Shown piece after piece: positions 23,247 through 33,205 of a stretch of 64,000 nt of DNA. Location of the stretch: positions 1,984,001-2,048,000 of the forward strand of contig CP087207.1 in assembly GCA_020912385.1 (NCBI GenBank). The letters are read 5' to 3'. Each line of letters begins with the position of its first letter. The stretch's first letter is position 1. Below the pieces are notes generated by a model that saw only the letters and a list, made by a program, of their open reading frames with translations, searched no databases and was not told the DNA's origin. The position numbers and the translations under genes were made by a program. This stretch comes from Neofusicoccum parvum. Taxonomy: Eukaryota; Ascomycota; Dothideomycetes; Botryosphaeriales; Botryosphaeriaceae.

Positions 23247-23822
23247 CGTTACGGCCAACGGGTGGATCAAGATAGGGATAAAGTGCGACCGTCGAGAGCA
23301 TGAAGTGTTCGACTGCAGGACTGGTGAGCGTGAAAAGCTTATATGTGTGCGAATCTGCCTAAGGCCCGATCTCGTATAGTGTGGCGCAAGCAGCGTCAGC
23401 CTGCATTTCGGCCCCCATTATGGGACTAGCACAATGAAATGTGGAGCTGGTAACGCCGATCAGAAAGCCGCCCCCAAACAAAGTGAGCACGTAGCTTGTT
23501 CAATCTTGCGAAGTGGAAGTTATACTCGTATTACTTCCTCACGTTTGGAGGTCTGCTGGGATGGCACATGTTAGCGAGTATACTACGTAATTCGATGGCT
23601 CAGCTTATTATCCTTGATTTATGGCGACCTAATCCCCATACGTTAAGCTCCTTCTTCATGCAGACCGGCAGCGAATCAAATACAGCTATCGCTTCACTAG
23701 TACATGCAGACTAAGCGAGTGGCTGTAGGCGCAGCACAAAAGGTCAAACCTACAGAAAGGTTGTCTTCTGCCTTGTGAAGCTGCTGAAAGTATCACACTA
23801 CTTCCTTGTTTCGTTGCGAAAT
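23247..23822. other. bidirectional promoter between two HET genes
   Basis: A 576-bp intergenic region between divergent HET-domain genes. No ORF of note. Confidence 0.55.
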
Positions 23823-25973
23823 ATGGACCTACATCTTGACCCCGCCTCTTGCCCAGTCTGTCATAATTTCGAAGTGCAGCCGAGGTTCCATGGACGACTA
23901 TCGGGAGACACGTTAGACTACCAGGGTGACAACAATTATCTAGAGCACCTTGGAGACAAGTACCCTTGCGTCTACATAGCGCCCCTGGAAGAAGTTGGCA
24001 CACAGGCTTTTCGAGGATGCAAAGGTTGCTCACTGATACATGCCGGCTTTCAACTATTTTGGACCCAGACGAAGGAACTCGATTGGCAGAAGGCGGGTTG
24101 CCCGAAGCTCGAAATAAGCATCAATGTCAAGAAAAACCAGTATGCGGTTGTTGAAACAACCAATGGACTTGCGAGTTGGTATGCCAGCGGTGGACTCAGA
24201 GTGTACATCATGCCTCTATCCGGTAAATCATGTTCACTTCCCTTAAATAATGCACTGATAGCTTGTATTTATTCCGTAGATGTGATGATATGCTAACGTA
24301 GACAAGGTGCATATACCCCCTGGCCACATTTGAAGAAATTGCCAACCGAGATCGTGAGCCCATCGCCAACAGAACGGGCTACACGTTATCGTGGATGGAT
24401 TCAGGATTGCCTCAATAATCATCAGAAGTGCGGACCTCATGATACTGCCGGCTATCCAAGTCGGCTCATTGATGTGGGATCCTCGACGAATACCGCGGCA
24501 CAGCTTTTCCTTCAACACTTCCCGACAAAACCTGACGATTCTCCCCAATATGTCACGCTCAGTCATTGTTGGGCATCGACAGATGCCTTCAGCTCTAGAA
24601 CGACGTCAGAGAAATTGGAACGCCGAAGAACTTCTCTTAATTGGGATGATCTCTCGCAGACCTTCAGAGATGCTGTAGAAGTTACGAGATGGCTTGGAAT
24701 CCAGTACCTCTGGGTAGACTCCGTATGCATTGTCCAGGATGATCAAAGAGACCTGTCAAGGGAACTTGCAAAAATGGGAAAGATCTATGCCGGATCATAT
24801 GTCACGCTTGCTGCTCAATTTGACCCTGAGTGCAGTCCTGCCGACACAGTCAATGACGGGCTATTCCTGCAACACAGGAGGAACTTTCTGCGAATTGAAC
24901 AACAGAGCGAGGCCGGCCAACTTTTCCCGACAATTGTCTTTACATCCGTCCATCACGGCACCGACTCACCACCATCATTAATGAGGAGAGCATGGTGTTT
25001 TCAAGAACGTATTCTATCCCCTAGGGTTCTCCATTTCAAGAAAGATGATGCCGTGTTCGAATGCGCCAGTAGCCTGCATTGCGAATGTACGGGCTCGCCT
25101 TCCAACTCAATCCCGGGAGGAAAAGAATGGCTTAAAAAGGGTTTCTCCTCGATATCTACGCGTTCGCCGCTGCCACAAGACTGGATTCAGAAGAGACTCG
25201 CGTCATTAATAGACGGAACGTATGAGGAGATGGGGCCGAGTTTGAAGGACGTTTGGAACTCCGTTGTGAAAGAGTACAGCCGTATGGAGCTCTCATATGC
25301 AACCGACAAGCTGTCTGCCTTATCAGGTCTTGCGGAAAAGATTCCACAGCACTATTCAGGAAGGTACCTCGCAGGACTGTGGTCAGAGGATCTGCACTGG
25401 TATCTTCTTTGGACAGTGGTTCAAGACCCACAATGCAGACCAAATCGTCACACCGAGTACGTCGCTCCGACTTTCTCGTGGGCTTCGATCTCGGCGCCTG
25501 TCGAGTTTGGTTATGTGGGACCTGATCCCTTCAGAAAGGCGGCGATCTTTTTGACAAACTGCAAGCCGCAAGACGAAAGTCTCCCCTTTGACAAGGTCGA
25601 CCCCGACTCATTTCTTAAGTTGAGGTGCTATGTGCGTACAATGAAATTCAAAAGGACGTCATCCAAAACAGATCCTATGGGGCTAGAGCTTGTTTATGTC
25701 CCAGAGGGAGTCAAAAGAAGTGGGGTGGAAGCCTCTATTGATACTATGGACGACATAGCGAGGGCTGAAGGGAAAAAGGTCATCATCGCTGAGATCCTCG
25801 GAGCTGTGGATTCACAAGACTATCTCAGCTCCGAGACATTGATCTTAGCTCCGCACTGTACGCAAAGAGGGTATGTGAAGAATGAGTACGACCGGGTAGG
25901 AAGAGCAAGGTTTGAAGAGGTCACGGAAGATTTGTTTCTGGGGTGTGAGTACAGGACTATCTGTTTGTTCTGA
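23823..25973 (+). CDS. HET-domain protein 2 with N-terminal zinc-ribbon-like motif
   Basis: Two exons, 23823-24222 and 24307-25973, with an 84-nt intron, encode 688 residues. The N-terminal part has CPVC near residue 10 and CKGC about 65 residues later, the paired Cys motif often seen ahead of fungal HET domains. The HET domain follows: YVTLSHCWAS, then DAVEVTRWLGIQYLWVDSVC, SYVTLAAQ and RAWCFQERILSPRVLHF. The acceptor at 24306 (ACAAG) was chosen because it alone keeps the frame and yields the conserved AYTPWPHL. The predicted role is non-self recognition and cell death, by family. It is divergent from HET protein 1, which lacks the Cys motif, so the two are not recent duplicates. Confidence 0.85.
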
Positions 25974-26168
25974 ACGGGGCGCACTTGATGTTTTGTATTC
26001 TTTCTTGTTACTTTTAAGAAATTGAGACAAGGTAGCGCTAAAACAATGCGTTAGACCCACTCTGTAAATAATATGCATGCAGCCTCTGAAGTTCAGGGAA
26101 CACGGTAGCTTCCCCGACTTCCAGAAGTGTTATAGCCCCATGGCAACCGAACAGTAGTACATTCCGCA

Positions 26169-28612
26169 CTAAAGAAACGCCTCAACGGTACCAAACGCCT
26201 GCGTGAACCACGGCTCAAATTCCTCCAACGACAGAGGACTCCCTCCGCCCACCACATCCCCGAGTCCCGGAACCTCCTGGCCCACCACGAAGTCCAAGCC
26301 CGCCACATCCGCAGCCGCGGCGTCAAAATCAAACCACCCGCAAACGTACTGCTGCTGCCCGAAGAACTCCGACCAACCGCCCCCGTCCCCGCCCGCCCGC
26401 GTCGTCCGCGCCCTCTCCGCGTCGAACTCCAGAATCGCGCTGATCAGCTCCGCGCTCCGCTTCCCCAGCATGTCGCCCTTCCGCGCGCTCAGGCGCTCCC
26501 GCGCTTTGGCCAGCACGTCGCGGATGGCGTCCGCATCGGCGTCGTCTGTGGCGGCGTGGTAGAGCTCGAGGCCCAGGACGTTGGCGGCGGTGATGGCGAA
26601 GGCGGAGTGCGTCCAGAGCGAGACGCGGTCCTCCTCGGCGTGGCGCTCGTGGTGGCGGAGGATAGTTTTAGCGGCCGCGACGCAGGTGCGGCGAGTGCGA
26701 GCGTAGGCGAGGTTGCGGAAGGAGGGGAGGAGGAAGGGGCGGTGGATCATGATGATCTGGAGGCGCTGCCGTTAGATTGTGGCGAGAGGGATTTGCGGGG
26801 AGCCTACCTTGTCTGCGGCGGACATGGCGATGGTGAGTCTGGCGGTGCCCAGCCATGGCGGAGTGTCTTGTGGCGAGAGGGTGTGGGAGACGAGGTAGCG
26901 CGGGACTTTTTCTTGTATCAATTTTCGGAAGGTTTGGTCGGCGCGGAGGATGGAGAGGTATTGCTCTTGCGCTGGCTTTCTTCGCGCCATCGGACCCAGG
27001 TCATCATGCACCCGGGCAAGAAACTCTGCAACTGATCCACGTGTAAGTGAGATATGTGACACTGTTCTTGGTAATCATACTGTGACCCATCATGATAGTG
27101 TAAGAGCTGACTGTTGGCTGCGTGAAAGGTCTCTCTACGAGATCATGGTTTTCACAGTTCTTTGGTAACGGGGTCGAAAATTGATCTGGATGAATGACTA
27201 ACAAATCTTAGCGGATACTCCGAAACGTTTCCGGTCTTCGCTTACTATATGTGTCCGTGTAATGCATTGAAAAGTAGTCTTGGTTGGTCAGTTGCCACCA
27301 CACACGCTTTCCAATCTCTCTTTCAAGAGAATCGTGCCATTGGTCATCATTGCTCATGAAAGGATTTGGGAAATCTGATATCTTATGAAGACCCATGTAA
27401 TGGGCAATGCGGGTGGCTGCTGCGAGGAGTATTGCAGTAGAGTCTGCGAAGCCGAGATTGTTGGAGACCCTGGTCGAGATGATTATTGCTTGGAGGGAAT
27501 ACACTGTACTCTTCAGTTTCATAACAGAGAAATGAATAAGAACAACTGCTCACACGAGAAGTTCTCCGTAAACCTTTCGGAATACAAAATGTCCAACATT
27601 GATTGGTACAAGCTTGACGCAAGACCATTGTCGAACTCTGACCTGGAGGTGAGCACCTGCGGTAACGCTAAGTATTAATTCGAGGATACCATACCAACTC
27701 CCAGTAGTTTCTGGCTTGATATGCTGTTCTGCGAAGACCAGACTGTCACCTACTAGCGTTCAGCATATTGCGCCAAGCAAGAGCTGTGCATGACCCTCAC
27801 ACTCAAGATGGATAGATACAGCGCTACCCATAGAGGGTGATCGGAAGTATTTTCTTGCCAGAAACGCTCGCATTGGGCCAAGAATGTAGGTGCGTGTATG
27901 CTATTGTGATGCCAAAGAATTTGCTCAGCATGTAGATGAATGAGCTTTGTTGCGTTGTCAATTGATGGCAAAGAAGCGCGAATGCTTCCCAGGTTTACCG
28001 GATGCCATTTCTTTGAGCCCAAGTTGCTGTTTATAGATGTCATTTCGCAATGGCTTCTCCGCTGGTAGCAATCACAGGCACGATGCGGGTAGCAGGCGCC
28101 GTAATGCCGTGCCCATGAGTCATTTGATGATTTTGCAGCATCGTTTAGGCTGAGACCGAGTTGACTAGACGTACTCTCCGTATTCGGAACTAAAAGTGGC
28201 TGTTCAGGCTCGGGAAGCGGCAGTTCTTCTGCGTTGGCCAGATCGTCGCTCTGTACGGGGTCTGTTTCGTCGTCATCGCCGTATTCCAGATCTGCAATTC
28301 GTCGAGAGACACCAGCCACCATGGACGCATCCACTCCGCCAGCTTTTAAACTAGTTTCAAGCCGTCGGAGGAATGCGAGCTCCCCGCGGTTCTGCGAGAG
28401 AGATTTGCTGATCCGGACCTTCTCTCGATGACAACGCAAACCAGCTTTGGTGCAGCGGGAACATGGCACGCGTTTATCGCATTTTAGCTTCTTCTTGGAG
28501 CATTCTGGGCGACATGACGTCAATTCGTGGGACTGTCTGTCTCGTCGGCCCACTCACCTTGACAGGCTTGCGGACGCCGCTGAGAGACGCGGAGTCCTGC
28601 GGTGCTACTCAT
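26169..28612 (-). CDS. Zn2Cys6 transcription factor with fungal-specific domain
   Basis: Eight exons (28612-28558, 28504-27803, 27752-27695, 27642-27556, 27508-27246, 27197-27081, 27031-26808, 26756-26169) and seven introns of 46-53 nt encode 697 residues; every phase agrees. Splicing of the first intron completes the binuclear zinc cluster CQEC-x6-C-x5-C-x2-C-x6-C near residues 17-45. The middle homology region spans exons 4-6 (SLYQSMLDIL, then AAATRIAHYMGLHKI, then RVWWQLTNQDYF). A second in-frame acceptor (exon 7 from 27025) is possible. The promoter holds one copy of an inverted repeat also found before the two MFS genes and the arylsulfotransferase, so I infer that this protein controls that group and itself. 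Confidence 0.85.
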
Positions 28613-28773
28613 CTTGAACCGCAATTACATGGGCATGTTTGGTTTCACGGAAAAGGAAAACGAGCTGCGAAGATGGAGGTTTGTTCAGGAAGCAAAGGCG
28701 CGCGTTTCCGCTCGTGTTTTGATTCTTCTGATTGCGCTAGACTATCTTGGGCGGCGCTTGCAGATAAGGTCAC

Positions 28774-28796
28774 CGGGTCTAAAATAACGCAACCCG
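28774..28796. promoter_or_regulatory. CGGGT-N13-ACCCG inverted repeat, regulator promoter
   Basis: Perfect 5-bp inverted half-sites with a 13-base spacer, about 160 bp upstream of the Zn2Cys6 gene start. Zn2Cys6 dimers typically bind paired CGG triplets; the outer CGG triplets here are 17 bp apart. The same geometry occurs at three further sites downstream in the cluster. Operator function is inferred. Confidence 0.55.
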
Positions 28797-28822
28797 GACT
28801 TCGCGTCCCATCAACTCCACCA

Positions 28823-30737
28823 TCAATCCCTTTGCCTGTTCATTCGGACTGAAACCCAACTTCCTAGGAAACCGATGATAGCGCACACGGTCAGCACGGC
28901 AATGGCTCGATGGATTGCTTCGCAGAAAGCGTCCTGCACGGCCAATTGAACGGATGGAGGCAAACGGACGGCGACTTTCATCGAATGGCGGATTTTTTCA
29001 ACAAGCTGGGAATAGACTCAGCATGGCAAATATAAGCACAGGTTTCCAAAGGCAAATACCTTATCGGCATCCGGCTGATCTCGCAAGACTATTGGGAGAA
29101 TTCTTGCCAGGCCGTCCTGGATGACGGCAGAAACTACCGCAACTCCCCAGACTGACCCTATGGAGCGGGTGGCATAAATCGTTGATGTTGCAACCGCGTG
29201 ATCTGCGCCGCAGCCCTTAGCAGCGAAACTCAACAATACGCGTAGTGCCTTACCTGGTTTGTCAAACATATTGATGAACTGGAACAGACTCGATGGAAAC
29301 GCAATTCCGGCTCCGAGATTGGGCAACACAAGAAGCACCACGGACCCTAATCGCCCTCTATCCATTCGTAGCAGTAGAAGGAGCCCAGATCCAATTGACA
29401 AAAGCAACATACCGACCTGCGTCATCAATGGTAGCGACGCATTCCTCGACATTGCCATCCCCGCCATGAGGCTGCCCAGCGGTGTGGCCATCGACGGCAA
29501 GATCATGCGCAATCCCGCTTTGAATGGAGAATCAAGTAGCACGGCCTGGAAGAACAGCGGCATCGTGAACAACAACTGAGACATCCTATCAGCTGGGTTG
29601 AGGCAAGGTACGCAGAGGAAACTTACACCGTAAACGACAACTCCGAGCAAGAGGTTGCTTATCAGCAGCAAGACCGAGCTTGGTTCTCGCAGCATCTTGA
29701 GCGCGAGAATCGGAACAGCTGTCGTGTTCTTTTCCACAAAAACGAATACGCCGAAGAGGATGATACTACTGACCAAAAGAAACACTACAAGAGGATCAGA
29801 CCAGCTGAGGACATTCCCGCCCAGACTCAACGAGCCCACTTGCGCGAGCAGGCAGAGAACGAGCAGGCATGCTCCAGCGAGGTCCAGCTCATGCATTAGC
29901 CTCTTGGCCTTCTGCGGTGCGGCACCTGTATCTGCTTTCTGACGAGATCTCAGCGCAAATTGACCAGCCAAGATGGCCAGGATCGAGACGGGTGTCTGCA
30001 ACAAGAAGCACCATCGCCATCCAATCCAGTCGCAAATGAGGCCACCGAATGATGCGCCACAGATTGCGCCCAGCCCAAGCAAAAGGTTCTGCACAGCCTG
30101 ATACATGCCTCGCTTGTGCGGGGACACAATGTCGGAGTTGATGATGGTGGCTTCTCCGGGTCCAGAGTCAGCATGAAGGGCCTGAGCAGCAAGAGCACCG
30201 TCATATCTCACCCATCGTCATCAGTCCACCGCCACCAACACCGGCCAGGGCCCTCATAAGATTCAGGCACAGTATGTTCCGACTCAACCCACAACCGAGA
30301 CACCCGAGTCCGAACGTTGTGGAAGCGACCAGGAAGCACGGCTTGCGCCCGAAGATGTCAGAGAATCGGCCGTACAGCGGCTGCATGGCGGTGCTCGTCA
30401 ACAGGTACGAGATCGTTATCCAGGAGGCCAAGTTGACTGTGTTGAACTCGGAGCCGATGGTCGCGTACGTAGTAACGGTCACTGTGCCGTCGAAGCCGGC
30501 GAGGAAGACGTTGGAGAACATTGCTATAGACGGCCATCTGGTGAGTGCCGTTCTGCGGGCGGATGGGATGGCTTGCGACTTACCAACCTCGACGAGAATG
30601 AATACCACTGTCGACAGACCCTCGATTTGCGCCGGCGGTTCGCTCATAGCAGGCGTTTTTGCGATGAGGGGTGTGGATTCATTGGACTCCCTTTCCCCGA
30701 GACTCTCGGGGTCGCCGGTTGATTGAAGGTGAGCCAT
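28823..30737 (-). CDS. MFS transporter, DHA/Vba-like drug or basic amino acid exporter
   Basis: Six exons (30737-30584, 30523-30212, 30150-29627, 29575-29254, 29202-29060, 29005-28823) encode 545 residues; the introns are 51-61 nt and phases agree. MFS motif A is present as YGRFSDIFGRKPCF. Motif C-like segments (LGLGAICGASFGGLICDWIGWRW) and HAVATSTIYATRSIGSVWGV are typical of the 14-helix DHA2 family near vacuolar Vba transporters. The cytosolic N-terminus of about 60 residues is charged, with an S/T-P-L-I motif. A CGGGT-N13-ACCCG repeat lies about 120 bp upstream. Substrate cannot be read from sequence; export of a sulfated or other small molecule is speculation from context. Confidence 0.88.
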
Positions 30738-30855
30738 TCCGATTCACGGCACCGAAAGCTTGCTTTGTTGATGGATGAGTATCAATTCGGCTCAAAAGTA
30801 ATGCCTGCTTGTTTTCCGAGCCGTCTTACGTTATTTTCATGGCCTGGTGTCCCAC

Positions 30856-30878
30856 CGGGTGAGTCGGAAACTGACCCG
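30856..30878. promoter_or_regulatory. CGGGT-N13-ACCCG inverted repeat, MFS exporter promoter
   Basis: Located 119-141 bp upstream of the start of the DHA-type MFS gene. Its spacer also resembles that of the site at 32926 (read on the other strand): 21 of 25 positions match over the full element. Confidence 0.6.
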
Positions 30879-31188
30879 ACGCTAGCGAACTGAACCCCAC
30901 GCTCCGGCCGGACCAGGCCGAGACAGCAAATGAAGCGGAGTTCCGCGCATGGGCGAAGAAGAGGTATGTTCAAGGATCCGATCGAGATACCGCAGCACTG
31001 CAGCAGGTCCGTTGTGTGAAGATCTTTGTACCAAGCGCGGCTCAGGGCAGCAGAGTTGGCTGGCCTCATCTTGGAAACTTTGAGCCTGCAACAACAACTT
31101 CCCTCTTCACACAGACTTAAACATTGTAGTGCACATTTTTGCCGCGCTATAATTTGCTTGTAATATTGGCTTATTCATTTGGAGCTGT

Positions 31189-32759
31189 TCATGGCGTCGC
31201 TTCCTCTTTAGCCTTAATCTCTTTCTTATCCAGTGAACGGTAGGCCAACAGAAGGCAAGCTACAAGCGCAACGCACAAAGCCGCGAAGCATGTGCACAGA
31301 GTCCACCCGCGGTAGTAGTACGGCTTGTCGTCCGAACGAAAGATGAACGCGCCAACAATTCCACCGATATTCGCAGCCATGATGAAAAGAGCCATCCGGA
31401 CTGATCTCTCTGCGGGAGAGCTGGCTCTGATAGAGAGCCAGGAGCCGTTGACAGAATCTACAGAACAGATTAGCAGTCGCAAACTTTGGAGACTTCGGGT
31501 CTGACTTACGCCATCCACTCATGGTTGCAGAGGCTACAGTGAGCACTGCATATCTCTTCTGTTCAGAGGGGTCATCTGTGATGCACCTCATGGCCAGCAT
31601 GAAGCCGAATTCGAAGATGACGCCGAGCATAACTACCTGACCCCGACGTCCGGTCTTGTCACTACTCTCGTCAGCTGCGATGGTGGCTCGAGGGGTTCAT
31701 GGGCAGCACTACTTACGCCAGGATGCCGAAGATAATGATCACAACAACGTTAATCCAGTTGCCAACCGACGTCATCGCGTTTGACTGCAGTCTGCCGTAC
31801 CCAAAAGAGCTGATGATGCTCGGCATATACGACAGCAGCGCATTTCCAGGAGCCAGCCCAGCAACAGCAATGACGAGATGCGGCCACGTTCTCCAGTCCT
31901 TCAGCGTGCGGAGCACATCCGCCCCCGACACATGCCTCCTCTCCGAAACCTTCGACGCGTCGTCCAGCAACACCCTGCGGCGCAGAATACCCCTCTCCCT
32001 CACCGAGAAGCGGCTACCCCCGACCAGCGCGCGCGGATCGGCGACCGACTTCGGGAACAGGGCCACGAACAGCAAGCTCGCCAGCACGGTCAAGCCGCCC
32101 TCGAGAACAAACAGCCACTGCCAACCAGCCAGGCCAGCGCGGCCGCGCAAAGCCAGCACGCCGTACGCGACGAGGCCGGTGCAGGCGGAGCCAAGGCCGT
32201 TGGCGACGAATAGGCAGGCGAAGCGGCGGCTGATCTCGGCGTTGGTGTACCACAGGCTCAGCGTGAACAGCGCGCCGGGGATGAAGCCCGCCTCGCACAG
32301 CCCGAGCAGCGCCCGCGTGGCGTAGAAGCCCGCCACGTTATGCTGGAATGCTTGCAGCGTGGCCACCGTGCCCCACGCGAAGCACTGGCCGCCCAGCCAG
32401 AAGCGCGCGCCCACGCGGAAGAGCGCGGCGTTGCTGGGGAGCTCGAGCAGGACGATGCCGGCGTAGAGGAGCTGCGTGCCCGTGTTGTACTGCGCTTGGG
32501 TGATGTTGATGTCGGTGAGGAAGCCGTCGGTGAGGGCGTTGCCGGCGTTGGCGCGGTCGAGTTGGAGGAAGAAGAAGAGGAGCATGAGGAGGGGGAGGAC
32601 GGTGAGGTCGATTTTGCGCACCACAGCACGCTCTTCCGCGGCGGTCCAGTCGCGGGTATCCGAGTCGTGTGTGTCGATGTGATTCACTGCGGTATTGGCG
32701 CTTGGCTTCTCATCATGCGTTTGTTTCTCAAAGCACTGGGGGGTTTGTTCTTGAATCAT
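31189..32759 (-). CDS. MFS transporter, anion:cation symporter (Dal5-like) family
   Basis: Three exons (32759-31717, 31661-31510, 31457-31189) with introns of 55 and 52 nt encode 487 residues. Hallmarks of the ACS/Dal5-TNA1 family: the first helix around KIDLTVLPLLMLLFFFLQLDRANAGN (as separate parts KIDLTVLPLL and LQLDRANAGN), then GFIPGALFTLSLWY and the late-helix segment MALFIMAANIGGIVGAFIF. Family members import organic anions such as allantoate, nicotinate, pantothenate or biotin with protons. It shares a 446-bp divergent promoter with the arylsulfotransferase, which carries two of the inverted repeats, so the two genes are probably co-expressed. An organic anion such as an aryl sulfate is a possible but unproven substrate. 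Confidence 0.88.
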
Positions 32760-32925
32760 TTTAACAGAGCGTCTCGGCAACGAGGACTTTGACGGATTGT
32801 GCAGTTCATTTTGAAGACTGATACAACCTCCAGTTGATATAGTTGCTGTCTCTGATTGCGCGATCAGCCACCTCGTGGCGTGCCATCAGTCGCAGTGAGG
32901 GAAACGACTGGGCTGGAGAGGCCGT

Positions 32926-32948
32926 CGGGTGGGTTTCGAACTCACCCG
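32926..32948. promoter_or_regulatory. CGGGT-N13-ACCCG inverted repeat
   Basis: Part of a longer palindrome (GTCGGGTG ... CACCCGAC, 8-bp arms). It lies 167 bp from the transporter start and 258 bp from the arylsulfotransferase start. Confidence 0.6.
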
Positions 32949-32995
32949 ACTATCCCGCGGCAACGTTGCTCGGCTGAGTTTTCAACTGGTCCAGT

Positions 32996-33018
32996 CGGGC
33001 GAGTTACAATCTTGCCCG
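32996..33018. promoter_or_regulatory. CGGGC-N13-GCCCG inverted repeat, variant half-site
   Basis: Same geometry as the other three sites, with a compensating T-to-C / A-to-G change in both arms. The paired change preserves symmetry, which argues for a dimer-binding site. Confidence 0.55.
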
Positions 33019-33205
33019 ATGGACCAGCATATGACACATATTGCACCATCTGGAGTCGGAAAAGCTGTGGGGCAGAGTCATGACAGTCTGTGCACGTTCG
33101 AATTGACGGGTAATATCTTTTGGGCCTTCGCACATCTTCCTGTCTCTTTCTCAACTCCCGTGTCTTATCCGTCCAAAATTGCTTGCCGATCTCACTCGGT
33201 CCAAG

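Larger units (their letters stand above)
32760..33205. other. divergent promoter, ACS transporter / arylsulfotransferase
   Basis: A 446-bp intergenic region. Two inverted repeats of the cluster motif lie in the middle (32926-32948 and 32996-33018), placed to act on both genes. Confidence 0.6.
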
